From Tatumella punctata (GTDB taxonomy: Bacteria > Pseudomonadota > Gammaproteobacteria > Enterobacterales > Enterobacteriaceae): a DNA stretch of 64,000 nucleotides. This document shows positions 45,309 to 54,296 of the stretch, piece after piece (position 1 is the stretch's first letter; each line of letters begins with the position of its first letter). The stretch covers positions 147,897 through 211,896 of the forward strand of contig NZ_BAAAFW010000095.1 in NCBI RefSeq assembly GCF_039523735.1, in the 5' to 3' direction. Below the pieces are notes generated by a model that saw only the letters and a list, made by a program, of their open reading frames with translations, searched no databases and was not told the DNA's origin. The translations under genes and the position numbers were made by a program.

Positions 45309-47683
45309 TGGCTTACCTCAATGACAACTGGCTTACCGTTCTGGCCGATAACTTTTCTCTGTGACGCTGCAGATATAAGCATCTGGTTACCGTTGATGTC
45401 AGGTACTAACGAGTAAGTCCCGTTGCTAAGTCCATTTCTCACGCTATCAGACATGCTGCCGAGACCGTTGATACCGGTAGAAATGCTGTCCTTATATGAA
45501 TTCACATTTGTGCCAGGTGGTGCGATTACAGATGCACCGCTAATTTTGACCGGTGTTCCGATAACACTGTGTAGCTCATCGGTACCAACTACACCCTGAG
45601 GATCACCACCACTTCCAAGATGGTATGCCTTAACTAAAGGAATCATTCTCTGAACCTGAGCGGCACTCATTCCCGGGTATTCAGATTTAATACTGGTTTG
45701 CAGTGAGCTATCAAATGTCGGAGGGAAAGTTACTTTTGCCGCTCCATCTTTCGGATTCATAAGTTGATTTCCTTTCTCAACTGATAACGCAGCACTGTAT
45801 CCGGATGGCGTGTTTGCAAGTCCAGCCACTGCAGAGATCATCGGTGAATCGCCGCCCATTTCGGTTGCCAGTCGTGAACTAACTGCCGGTGAACTACTGG
45901 CCTGAGTATTACGCCAGAACTGAATGCGCTGATCTGCACCCATCCTGGCATATGCATCCTGAAAGTTATGGAGCTCGTCGGTGGTCAGTAAATTTTTACC
46001 AGCAGTAGGTCCATATTTCTGAGCGATAGAGGATGAGTTAATCAGCCGTTGAGTTAATTGTTGTCCAAGCTGACCAGGGTTGTTCAGTGCATCATCAGGA
46101 TCTACAGGCTGCAATGGCTGCCCGGAATCCATCGCCCACACTGATTGCGGGTTTTTCTGCACATCGGCCTGACGCTGGTTAATACCCTTCTGAACCAGGT
46201 CAAATATTTTATATTGCTCTTGGCTACCACCGTTATTTTTCAAATCGACCTGCATCTTCTGCAGTTCTTCCTGAGCCTGCGCCGGTGGCATGCTGTAAAG
46301 ACGCTGAGTCTGCACCATCGCATTACGGAGAATGTCGGTACTCCCCTGGTAACTGGTGCCCTGAGTCATCTGCTCGTAGTTCTGCCAGTCGTCAGGTGAT
46401 GGGATCTGACCGCCAGCAATTCGTGTCTGCATCGTGTCCGTAGCATGGCTGGCGGCATTCTCCATTTTGGTCTGCATAGCCAGCTGCTGATTCTGCATAG
46501 CGATCTTCTGAGAAAACTGACGATCGACATTTGCCTGAGCCATGCGTTGGACTGATTCGGTCTGCGCCAGAGTTAATACTCCAGGATTAATTCCGGAAGC
46601 GAGATTACCTGGATTGGAAACGGCATCCCATGCACGCTGGAGCTGATCATCAGTAATTTCATGGCTGTAACCCTCCTGAGTCGCCATAGCCCTGGCTATA
46701 GACGTCATCTGCTGCGGGTCGGACGGATTAAGCTGCTGATCTAACGGTATGCCTGTCGCCTTACTGACTGCCTGAGCGTACTGCACTGGGTTATTGTTAT
46801 CCGAAGATGGTGCCCACTTGCTAATCAGTGACTGTATTGTGTTGTTGCCGTTCCCGATCTGGCGCTGCATCAGTTTGATGCCAGCTCTTAACCCATGCTC
46901 AGGAGTATCAAACTGTTCAAACCCTGTGCCGTTATCGCCGCCTTTACCTACCCAGTTATTGTTCGGGGAATAACGTATGTTAAGGAGGTTGTTATTCCGG
47001 TCCGCCAGGGTGCCATCAGATCCGGTGTTGTACTGGCTAAGCAAATGCTGAGGTGCGTTATTAGCCGCCCAAATCTGACGGCCGTACTCCCATGAGTTCA
47101 TTGCCTTCTGCAGCAACTGTGACTTGGTTGCTGGGTTGAGATCGCTGCTTTGTAAGTTATCTATCCAGTTCTGCTGCAATGCTTTGGAGCTGCCTGGCGA
47201 TGATAATTCCGCATTACTGATTGAATCAGCAGTATTGGTCAGATTAGTCACCGTGATGCTCTGTGCCTGACCCTGCCCCCAGTTAATAGCCTGGGTCATT
47301 CGCTGGGCCCCGATAGACGACCACATGTCCTGATACCTGGCTTTGTCTTCAGTGCTCATTGAAGGGTTGGCGGCAAAGAATGCATCCTGATGTTGTTTCA
47401 CCAGGTTCTGCACCATAGGGATGTAATCGGTACCGGTCTTAGATTGCCCCTGAGCGGTGATCATGTCCTGCTGCAGAGCGGCGTCAGAATTGTTTATCGC
47501 CGTATTGTACTGTGACCGCTGAACTGACTGCTGTTGCTGGGCCAGTTTAACGGCGGCATCAGCAAAGGAATTTACGCCCTGCTGAACCATTTGCTGATCA
47601 GTGGTTTCTGTTGGAGTATGAACAACAGAGGGTGAGCCAGCATTGATACCAACCTGGCTTTGATAAATCGGTATACGTGGCAT
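45305..47683 (-). CDS. Ejection protein with lysozyme-like domain (P5-like)
   Basis: The 792-residue protein is Gln-rich and helical, with an embedded murein-lytic domain at about residues 225-350. It carries NNLLNIRYSPNNNWVGKG, FDTPEHGLRAGIKLM and NPVQYAQAVSKATGIPLDQ, resembling the phage structural protein P5/transglycosylase-like module. It would open peptidoglycan at DNA entry. It is preceded by the gp14-like gene with 7 bases between them. Confidence 0.78.
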   Translation of the reverse strand: MPRIPIYQSQVGINAGSPSVVHTPTETTDQQMVQQGVNSFADAAVKLAQQQQSVQRSQYNTAINNSDAALQQDMITAQGQSKTGTDYIPMVQNLVKQHQDAFFAANPSMSTEDKARYQDMWSSIGAQRMTQAINWGQGQAQSITVTNLTNTADSISNAELSSPGSSKALQQNWIDNLQSSDLNPATKSQLLQKAMNSWEYGRQIWAANNAPQHLLSQYNTGSDGTLADRNNNLLNIRYSPNNNWVGKGGDNGTGFEQFDTPEHGLRAGIKLMQRQIGNGNNTIQSLISKWAPSSDNNNPVQYAQAVSKATGIPLDQQLNPSDPQQMTSIARAMATQEGYSHEITDDQLQRAWDAVSNPGNLASGINPGVLTLAQTESVQRMAQANVDRQFSQKIAMQNQQLAMQTKMENAASHATDTMQTRIAGGQIPSPDDWQNYEQMTQGTSYQGSTDILRNAMVQTQRLYSMPPAQAQEELQKMQVDLKNNGGSQEQYKIFDLVQKGINQRQADVQKNPQSVWAMDSGQPLQPVDPDDALNNPGQLGQQLTQRLINSSSIAQKYGPTAGKNLLTTDELHNFQDAYARMGADQRIQFWRNTQASSSPAVSSRLATEMGGDSPMISAVAGLANTPSGYSAALSVEKGNQLMNPKDGAAKVTFPPTFDSSLQTSIKSEYPGMSAAQVQRMIPLVKAYHLGSGGDPQGVVGTDELHSVIGTPVKISGASVIAPPGTNVNSYKDSISTGINGLGSMSDSVRNGLSNGTYSLVPDINGNQMLISAASQRKVIGQNGKPVVIEVSQ

Positions 47684-47690
47684 GGGTCAC

Positions 47691-48152
47691 CTATCTTTTC
47701 GGTAGTCCATTAATCATTGCGTTTGCGCCGTAATATGCTCCGGCAGTGTTTGCAGCGCCACCGAGCAGGCTCATTAACCCCGGCTTCTGCGCTTTGGCCT
47801 GGGCTCGTAATGCACTTGCCTGGTTCTGCGCATTGGCAATCTGAAGCTGGCCGTTGTAGTTTGCGTTGGCTGCATCCATTTCAGTATCAATAGCGGTCGA
47901 CCTCTGAATGAGTGCATTGCTCCCACCGGTGCCGGTACCGTTGTCTGCAAATGCCGCTGACTGCTGGCCCATCACCTGAGCTCCCTGATTACGAATCTGA
48001 CTCACCTGCGAGCCGGTTTGCAGGGCAAGGTTATTGGCATACTGATTCATTGCATTCGCATTAGCGTTGCTCTGCTTTGCCGCATTGCTTCCGCTAACCA
48101 TGCTGTTAATTGCTCCCAGGCCAGCCGCTCCGCCTGCAATGTACTGAGCCAT
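47691..48152 (-). CDS. Internal core protein, T7 gp14-like
   Basis: The 153-residue protein has a Gly/Ala-rich N-terminal stretch (AGGAAGLGAINSMVSG), a long Gln/Asn-rich helix (GSQVSQIRNQGAQVMGQQ) and a second glycine-rich hydrophobic end (LMSLLGGAANTAGAYYG). This layout matches the short internal ejection proteins of T7-like and epsilon15-like phages. It follows the acetyltransferase-like gene with a 3-base gap. Confidence 0.72.
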   Translation of the reverse strand: MAQYIAGGAAGLGAINSMVSGSNAAKQSNANANAMNQYANNLALQTGSQVSQIRNQGAQVMGQQSAAFADNGTGTGGSNALIQRSTAIDTEMDAANANYNGQLQIANAQNQASALRAQAKAQKPGLMSLLGGAANTAGAYYGANAMINGLPKR

Positions 48153-48155
48153 ATC

Positions 48156-48569
48156 TCACCTCACTATACTGTATGATTTTGCGTCCCTGCCATCCGGCAT
48201 GACCCGTTTTAATAACCCTTCACACTCGAATCCCAGCATTTCATGCCACCGATCAGCTTCCGGGAAAGTGCTTAGCGCCTCAATGCGCCAGACATGACCC
48301 GGCAATCCATCAATAATCCGCCTGGCAGCCCGGTAGATACTCAGCCACTGATGCGGTATTCCGTCAGCCACAATCATGTGCAGGTAGACCCGGTTATCCG
48401 TCACCGGCACCAGGCCGCCAATCACCACGACTTTCCCTTCACTCATTCCGGTGAAGCACCGACCGGTGGAAATTATCGAGGCGTAATTGTCATCAAGCAC
48501 AACCTCGCTTTGTTGAATCTGCGGCCGGATTAGCGCCAGGTGTTCAGGCTCGAAATCGATTATCTTCAT
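48156..48569 (-). CDS. Acetyltransferase-like tail protein, T7 gp13-like
   Basis: The 137-residue GNAT-like protein contains EGKVVVIGGLVPV and RIEALSTFPEADRWHEMLGFE, typical of the acyl-CoA-binding and C-terminal helices of GNAT folds. Such genes occur between nozzle and ejection genes in podoviruses. The longest frame starts at 48686, but the ATG at 48569 (MKIIDFEPEHL) gives a normal N-terminus. No strong ribosome-binding site is visible at either 48569 or 48584, and the true start is uncertain. Confidence 0.7.
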   Translation of the reverse strand: MKIIDFEPEHLALIRPQIQQSEVVLDDNYASIISTGRCFTGMSEGKVVVIGGLVPVTDNRVYLHMIVADGIPHQWLSIYRAARRIIDGLPGHVWRIEALSTFPEADRWHEMLGFECEGLLKRVMPDGRDAKSYSIVR

Positions 48570-48609
48570 TCGCTGGTTACCCATGCTCGCGGATAGATAG
48601 CTGCCAGAG

Positions 48610-50910
48610 TCATAGGCAGCGGCTGGTCCTGTACAACCTGCAGGCATTAGTGTTGTAATCTCCCGGGAAATCCATCGACCTGTCATCAGTGAATGCCGCT
48701 GGCGGGTTATCCATCAGGTCGCTGTAATCCCGGCTTTCGATGATGTCCAGATAGTTCCCGTCCTCATCACCCACCTTGCCGCCCAGTGTGTTGACAAACC
48801 GTAGCGTCACTTTACTGACGCGCTTGGTCTTACCCTGAGAGGTACCGGCTGCTGACGGGATATCCATTGGAAGAGTGACGAGTTTAGAGGTGTACGGCAG
48901 GCCGACATTAATCACCGAGGCATCCCATCCCAGAGAAATAGATCCACCGGAAACAACGCAGTCAGGATGTGCCGCTCCGTCAGTCAGAACAGATACGGTC
49001 ATTCCTTCCAGGTGTGACAGTCCGGATACTTCGTCGACTGAACTGCCCGAATACGTCAGGCCACAGTCAACATAGAACGCAGCCGAAAGGCTTTCAGTAT
49101 CTGCATCCCATGCTGAATGGAGGTACTCGATATAACGTTTCGTCGCGCCATTAATCGTACGGTTGACTATCAGCCACAGGTCATCACGACCACCGTCAGG
49201 GCTGGGTATCACAGCGACAGATTCAACCGTTCCTGCCACATCGTGCCGGTGCCATCCGATAACATCCTGCTCTTTGTTGTACGTCAGGCCACGCAGGCCA
49301 CCATTAGCCAGAACGACCCACAGCACATAATCAGGTTCCTGCTGCCAGGCCATATCGATAATCGCGCCGTTGGTGATGTGCTCAGCGATAACTGTCAGGT
49401 CAGTTGATGAGTAAGAACCGCTTTCATAATCGGCACTGACAGAACGAGTCTTTCTTCCGGCCCGCTGGACAAATACAGACTCAGCACCCACCGATTCAGC
49501 GGCGATTTCTTTCGAACCGTAGGACGACTCCTTGCTGATCTGAATGTTATCAGGGCCGAATGATGATGTTGTGGTAGATGGCGAACAGGCATGTTCTGCG
49601 CCGGCAGTGCCAATGACAAGAGAACTTCCCGGGGCCAGCCACTGAATGGCGTTGGTTGAGTCAGCTTCAATCTGAACGTTTATCGAGTCATCTGATTCAA
49701 CTTCATAGCCGTTACTCATCGGTGTGAAGTTTTCATAATCGGATGCGACTGAGAACCACAGCTTGCCTCGGGCGGCAAACACCAGGCGGTTTTTATAGAA
49801 TGATACTTTGGTCGGATAGCCCTGATATGCTGACCAGTCACCAAATGCATACTTATATGTTTTTGCATCAGAGTCACGAACGGACGGTGGTAACTCCTGA
49901 ACAATCTGCCCTACAGCTACCGTTGAACTGGTAACCGAGGTTATCTTAATGACGCCCCAGCCACCGTTTGAATACCGCCAGGTAATACCGGGGCCGCCAT
50001 CGTTGTGCGCACCAGCCGTCCATGTTGGCTGGGTACTGCCGGAATCGTCAGATGATCCGGATGCATCAGAGCCATTGGCAAACATCGCCTCATAGTACTT
50101 TCCGTCACTCCGCACAAACTGGCCGACATAATACGCATGCGCCGCCTGCCATGATTCGACGCTGCCCCACTCAGTATCTGAATGGTTATCGCCTGACGGA
50201 AGTCCATACGTGCGATCGGTTGATGCCTCGATATAGAACAGTCCGCCAACCTGTGACGAATCGAATATCGCATCGTTTGCAGTAATTGTGCAGAGGCTGG
50301 TAGTTGTCGGTGTGCCGTCAGGAAGATCGGCCCCATCCGTTGAGTAGATACGGAACTGATCGGTATACACAACGCTGCTTTTGTCAGAGTTGATATCAGC
50401 GAACGGCCCAAGCGCACCAGAGATGTCAAAAGCGGTAAGTGTCCAGTTGGTATTAGATACGCGCGTCAGCTTGTACGGTACCGTGTCGCCGGTATGGCAG
50501 CAGATGTAAATCACATCCCCGCTTTGTACCATCGACAAGCCAAAGCCACCGTCATCATTAACCAAATCGAAAGCTGACCAGGGTGAGCTGATTTCAAGAG
50601 CGTTACCACTGCTGTCTTCGGCCACGCCATGGTCTGAATAGAAGCGGATGTAAGACGGCCCGAATTCCAGGATAAAGGCCTGTGTGGTGTTGAACACAAA
50701 CGAGGCCAGCCACGCACGAACAGATGAATCCTTTATCTCTTTGACAAAGTACGTGCCTGCGCGGCGCTCTGCCGGACCCTGGCTGCGCGGAATAAAGTTA
50801 AGCATGTATTTGGTGCCTGACTTCCATTTCTGAAAATCAGTCTGCCCCATCATCAGCGGACTGAATTCACCGGCATTGAAAGAGTTAATTGCTGGGGATG
50901 CTGACGGCAT
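48610..50910 (-). CDS. Tail nozzle protein (T7 gp12/tail tubular B-like)
   Basis: The 766-residue protein starts with the family block SFNAGEFSPLMMGQTDFQKW followed by FIPRSQGPAERRAGTYFV, common to podovirus nozzle proteins. It is beta-rich along its whole length. It begins directly after the adaptor gene stop (adjacent coordinates), and the acetyltransferase-like frame overlaps its end. Confidence 0.85.
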   Translation of the reverse strand: MPSASPAINSFNAGEFSPLMMGQTDFQKWKSGTKYMLNFIPRSQGPAERRAGTYFVKEIKDSSVRAWLASFVFNTTQAFILEFGPSYIRFYSDHGVAEDSSGNALEISSPWSAFDLVNDDGGFGLSMVQSGDVIYICCHTGDTVPYKLTRVSNTNWTLTAFDISGALGPFADINSDKSSVVYTDQFRIYSTDGADLPDGTPTTTSLCTITANDAIFDSSQVGGLFYIEASTDRTYGLPSGDNHSDTEWGSVESWQAAHAYYVGQFVRSDGKYYEAMFANGSDASGSSDDSGSTQPTWTAGAHNDGGPGITWRYSNGGWGVIKITSVTSSTVAVGQIVQELPPSVRDSDAKTYKYAFGDWSAYQGYPTKVSFYKNRLVFAARGKLWFSVASDYENFTPMSNGYEVESDDSINVQIEADSTNAIQWLAPGSSLVIGTAGAEHACSPSTTTSSFGPDNIQISKESSYGSKEIAAESVGAESVFVQRAGRKTRSVSADYESGSYSSTDLTVIAEHITNGAIIDMAWQQEPDYVLWVVLANGGLRGLTYNKEQDVIGWHRHDVAGTVESVAVIPSPDGGRDDLWLIVNRTINGATKRYIEYLHSAWDADTESLSAAFYVDCGLTYSGSSVDEVSGLSHLEGMTVSVLTDGAAHPDCVVSGGSISLGWDASVINVGLPYTSKLVTLPMDIPSAAGTSQGKTKRVSKVTLRFVNTLGGKVGDEDGNYLDIIESRDYSDLMDNPPAAFTDDRSMDFPGDYNTNACRLYRTSRCL

Positions 50911-51513
50911 TTATAACCTCGCTGTAAACCACGATGTTTCATGTTGCATAACCGGCGGGCGCTCAATGGCGCTCGACTGCCTTGCATCGGACAGGGCCAG
51001 TTGCAGATCCTGAAGTGCTGCCTGTTTCTTGGTCGAGGACTGCGTAATTGCTTCGGCCATTTCTGACGCAAGGAAGCAACAGAAAGCGTCAGTAAACGCT
51101 GCATCCCACTGGCTCGGGTCAGTAATTCTCGCGCCATACCGGAAGAACATCGGCGGCTCAATGTCGGTGACAACAGTGTTTCCTTCGCGCTGCCACAATG
51201 GCCGGCCGTGGAAGTTATGAATTCTTTCATGCAGGTGATGAGGCATGTTATCGCCTACAGCATCAATTCTCAGGCAGTCGGACGGGAGTTGATATGCAAA
51301 CCGGTAGCCATAAACCGGATGGTCTGACAGGGGTGCTATCTGAACCCGCTTTATAGCAAAGGCCCAACGATAGTTCCTCAGCAGCCGATCCAGCAGGCCG
51401 TCATAGATTGCTTCAATGGTTCGGGAGGCTTTGTTATTGTCCGTTTCGCTCATCAGGCGCTCACTGCCGATTTTCACCAGCGCCCGGTTAATTACTTCAA
51501 TTTTCGTTGCCAT
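50911..51513 (-). CDS. Tail adaptor protein (T7 gp11/tail tubular A-like)
   Basis: The 200-residue protein fits the gp11-like head-tail adaptor: MATKIEVINRALVKIGSERL, a helix with RLLRNYRWAFAIKRV, and the QLPSDCLRIDAVG strand. It joins the portal to the nozzle. A terminator lies between it and the cement gene upstream. Confidence 0.85.
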   Translation of the reverse strand: MATKIEVINRALVKIGSERLMSETDNNKASRTIEAIYDGLLDRLLRNYRWAFAIKRVQIAPLSDHPVYGYRFAYQLPSDCLRIDAVGDNMPHHLHERIHNFHGRPLWQREGNTVVTDIEPPMFFRYGARITDPSQWDAAFTDAFCCFLASEMAEAITQSSTKKQAALQDLQLALSDARQSSAIERPPVMQHETSWFTARL

Positions 51514-51523
51514 AACGCACCAA

Positions 51524-51547
51524 TAAAAAAGCCCTCCGCAGAGGGCT
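51524..51547 (-). terminator. Terminator inside the late operon
   Basis: The stem AGCCCTC (51530-51536) and GAGGGCT (51541-51547) with a CGCA loop is followed on the minus strand by TTTTTT. It separates head from tail genes and would reduce tail expression unless Q-modified polymerase reads through. Confidence 0.82.
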
Positions 51548-51563
51548 GTTGAACCAGGATAAA

Positions 51564-52274
51564 TTAAGCAGCAGTAACAGTGACTGCAGAAGTTGCTGTA
51601 TAGCTTCCGTCATCCGTGGTGATCGTGATGGTTGCAGAGCCTGCAGCCACACCAGTAACGGTAACAGTGTCACCACTGACCGTAACAGTCGCTTTAGAAG
51701 TGTCAGAAGACACAGCGCTGATACCGGTATTGGTTGCTCCGGACGGTGTCAGGGTGGCAGTCAGTGCGACAGTACTGCCTACTGCAACGCTGGCCGTAGC
51801 CGGACTTACCGTAACACCGGTAACCACTGTTGAATCATCATCAGTAACCGCTGAGAAATCCGGCACAGGAGAACCGGATGGGTAAGCCCGGTAACCGTCA
51901 GGGCCAAGCAACAGAGACGTTGTAATGGTACCGGCAGTTCCGGTGCCTGCGACGGTGTAATTGATTCGCAGATAGCGTTCAGTTCGGCTTGGAACCACAA
52001 CGCGCACCGGTTGCGATCCTGCAGTCAGTTCAGCCAGCGGGATAGCGCCGGAAGAGTTCAGGTCAGTCCAGGTGCTGTTATCAGGACTGGTTTGCAGGGT
52101 CACGGTGAGCGAGGTCAGACCGGCAAAGGCGGTACCAACCTGAGAAGCCAGATAAACTGGCTCACCAATGCCAATGTCACGGTCTGCACCGAGATCGACG
52201 ACATTGGTCGAAACAGCGGTAGCAGTTACCGCCTGCGCATCGGAGAACGTCAGCGCTGCATCAAGAATTGCCAT
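51564..52274 (-). CDS. Capsid cement protein (Bbp16-like) with C-terminal Ig-like domain
   Basis: The 236-residue protein has an N-terminal cement domain of about 150 residues (DLGADRDIGIGEPVYL, SPDNSTWTDLNSSGAIPL), similar to Bbp16 of Bordetella phage BPP-1. A BIG2-type domain follows from about residue 150 (VTGVTVSPATASVAVGSTV, SATITITTDDGSYTATS). The extra domain would stand off the capsid and may bind carbohydrate or cells. It follows the major capsid gene with an 11-base gap. Confidence 0.82.
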   Translation of the reverse strand: MAILDAALTFSDAQAVTATAVSTNVVDLGADRDIGIGEPVYLASQVGTAFAGLTSLTVTLQTSPDNSTWTDLNSSGAIPLAELTAGSQPVRVVVPSRTERYLRINYTVAGTGTAGTITTSLLLGPDGYRAYPSGSPVPDFSAVTDDDSTVVTGVTVSPATASVAVGSTVALTATLTPSGATNTGISAVSSDTSKATVTVSGDTVTVTGVAAGSATITITTDDGSYTATSAVTVTAA

Positions 52275-52285
52275 TATATTTCCCC

Positions 52286-53284
52286 TTAGGCTACGGCGGT
52301 TTCACCATCAATGATGGCGTCAGTTTCACGGAACGGGATACCACGGAAGTTGGTCCACGGCGTACCCTGGGTATCCTGCACAACAGTCAGGCCCAGCGAT
52401 GGTTTTTCAACGGCCTGCATGTCGAAGAAACCGCCAAGGGTGCGGTTCATATACAGACCCATTTTCGCGTTTTTGTCCGGCAGAATATGGCTGGCGGCAA
52501 TCAACATGCGAACCAGATCATGCGAGAACTTGCCGTTGGATTTCTCATCCAGCATTTTGGTTACATCGATATTCGCGATGCGGACCACATAACGCCAGTC
52601 ACGAACGGCCAGGCCGGTTTTCCACTGGAAGTGATCGCGATACCCTTGGTACTTACCGCCATCAGCATCAAAAAGAGTCTGCTCACCCAGGTCAGTGTGA
52701 TACAGGCCGGCTTGTGAACCTTTTGGGTACAGGCCAGTAACGGTCTGCTCTCCCCATCCAATCAGATAGATTGATGTCAGGTTATCGCCAGTACCACCGG
52801 CATTAATGATGTTTTTTCCATTCTCCGCTCCCAGATCTGAATAGCGTGTTGCAAAGCCGTCAAAGGAAGCTGGATTTTTAGACCTGTCACCGTAGAACAG
52901 CGTGGAGGCCATTTGCTGATTCATGCCTTCCAGAAATGCCTGAGCTTCAGATAGTCGGAACGCACCGGTATTGCCAGCCAGATCAGCCAGCTCTTTATCC
53001 ACTTCAGAATAGGTTTCCAGAATCGCCACAGGTTCATCCACCTGAGCAGTGGTGGATTTACCCATACCGACACCTTTATTGATTCGACGCCACTCTGCAG
53101 ATGGCATTGATGTACGAACAGTGGTTCGGTGGTAAGTTGCGGCATTCGATTCGATGTTAAGCATATCGAGCAGAACCGGGTTCTTTTGACTCAGCATCTC
53201 AATGATACGAGCCTGCTTCATGTCTGGGTCCTGACGTTTTGCCCAGTCACCCAGGGTCAACGCTGTATTGCCAATAGTAGCCAT
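52286..53284 (-). CDS. Major capsid protein
   Basis: The 332-residue protein has the BPP-1/epsilon15-type major capsid sequence: ALTLGDWAKRQDPDMKQARI, NPVLLDMLNIESN, and the E-loop region STTAQVDEPVAILETYSEVD. Its length and place after the scaffold gene agree. It would form an HK97-fold icosahedral shell. Confidence 0.9.
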   Translation of the reverse strand: MATIGNTALTLGDWAKRQDPDMKQARIIEMLSQKNPVLLDMLNIESNAATYHRTTVRTSMPSAEWRRINKGVGMGKSTTAQVDEPVAILETYSEVDKELADLAGNTGAFRLSEAQAFLEGMNQQMASTLFYGDRSKNPASFDGFATRYSDLGAENGKNIINAGGTGDNLTSIYLIGWGEQTVTGLYPKGSQAGLYHTDLGEQTLFDADGGKYQGYRDHFQWKTGLAVRDWRYVVRIANIDVTKMLDEKSNGKFSHDLVRMLIAASHILPDKNAKMGLYMNRTLGGFFDMQAVEKPSLGLTVVQDTQGTPWTNFRGIPFRETDAIIDGETAVA

Positions 53285-53296
53285 TAGTTATTTTCC

Positions 53297-53971
53297 TTAG
53301 TTGCTTCCGTAGAAGACTTCCTGAGTTGATTTCGGCCCACTTGAAGCCGGATCGCCTTTGATTGCCTTCGCTTCGGAAAGCGACTGGCCGATTTTTAAAA
53401 ACATGCCAACGACCGCCGGATGATTTCCCAGTCCGGAGTCACGTAACATTTGGGAGAATTCAGGGGGTGCGAAAGCCTTTTCCGCCTGCCTGACGATGGC
53501 GGCATTAGCATCGAAATTTGCGCCCCACTCTTTACGGATTGATGCGAGGTGATCACCTTGCAGCTTTTCGCGTTGCTGGGTTTGTGCTTCAGCCTGAGCC
53601 GCCATCTGATTGTTGTTCCATTCAGCAAGAGCCTGAGCCTGTGATTTGGTGATCCCAAGCTGGTGCATGATTTCGCTGGCCTGTTTTGCGAATGCGCCGT
53701 CATCACCTTCAGGCACAGGCAGCTCATACCCGTCAGCCGTTTCAGGCCGCCCGAGCTTGTTCCACAGATTCCCCCACGCTTCGGTATCACCCTCGCCAGG
53801 CAACTCTTTCAGAAATGGCTCTGCTGCCCCTGATTCGCCGCCAAGGAGCGCGGAATTATCAGCAGGCGCTGGCTCAGTATTACCGGCCAGCGTGGTATCA
53901 CCGCCAGCGGCTGCACCATCTTCACCGGCAAGGTCCATCAGGACACGGAGATAATCGGATAACTTAAACAT
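53297..53971 (-). CDS. Scaffold protein
   Basis: The 224-residue protein is acidic and low-complexity at its N-terminus (EDGAAAGGDTTLAGNTEPAPA) and has a helical Gln-rich centre (LAEWNNNQMAAQAEAQTQQ) typical of phage scaffolds. It lies between the portal block and the major capsid gene and overlaps the 107-residue gene by 8 bases. Confidence 0.8.
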   Translation of the reverse strand: MFKLSDYLRVLMDLAGEDGAAAGGDTTLAGNTEPAPADNSALLGGESGAAEPFLKELPGEGDTEAWGNLWNKLGRPETADGYELPVPEGDDGAFAKQASEIMHQLGITKSQAQALAEWNNNQMAAQAEAQTQQREKLQGDHLASIRKEWGANFDANAAIVRQAEKAFAPPEFSQMLRDSGLGNHPAVVGMFLKIGQSLSEAKAIKGDPASSGPKSTQEVFYGSN

Positions 53972-54287
53972 TTGATTTCAATGCCTCGTCCAGTTGCTTA
54001 ATCGCCAGAAGAATTTGTGTTTCATCCAGCGTTACGTTGTTGATGATTCGGTGTGCAACTTCGCGCCGTCCTTCAGCGACCATCGTTGCGTGTGTGTCTA
54101 TCGTTCCTGTCACCGTGGACATAGCCACAGAGCTGGCAAGAAGCTTGCTGAAATTCATCAGGTCACCAATCACCATCTGCTGCTCACGGCTTCGTTTTCC
54201 TGCAACCCCGAACACGCGCTTGTAAGCGACAGACAGGGCTAACTCCCGTGCGCGTCTATAGCGCTCGGTAATGAGTTCCTGAGTCAT
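53964..54287 (-). CDS. Bbp19-like small head protein
   Basis: A 107-residue helical protein (YRRARELALSVAYKRVFGV, DTHATMVAEGRREVAHRI). Its position between portal and scaffold is that of the small Bbp19-type gene in BPP-1-like phages. The assignment rests mostly on context. Confidence 0.65.
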   Translation of the reverse strand: MTQELITERYRRARELALSVAYKRVFGVAGKRSREQQMVIGDLMNFSKLLASSVAMSTVTGTIDTHATMVAEGRREVAHRIINNVTLDETQILLAIKQLDEALKSNV

Positions 54288-54296
54288 GTGATTGCC

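Noticed and set aside
51564..52274. Diversity-generating retroelement, expected because the head resembles BPP-1
   Set aside because: No reverse transcriptase, template repeat or C-type-lectin variable region is visible in the window.
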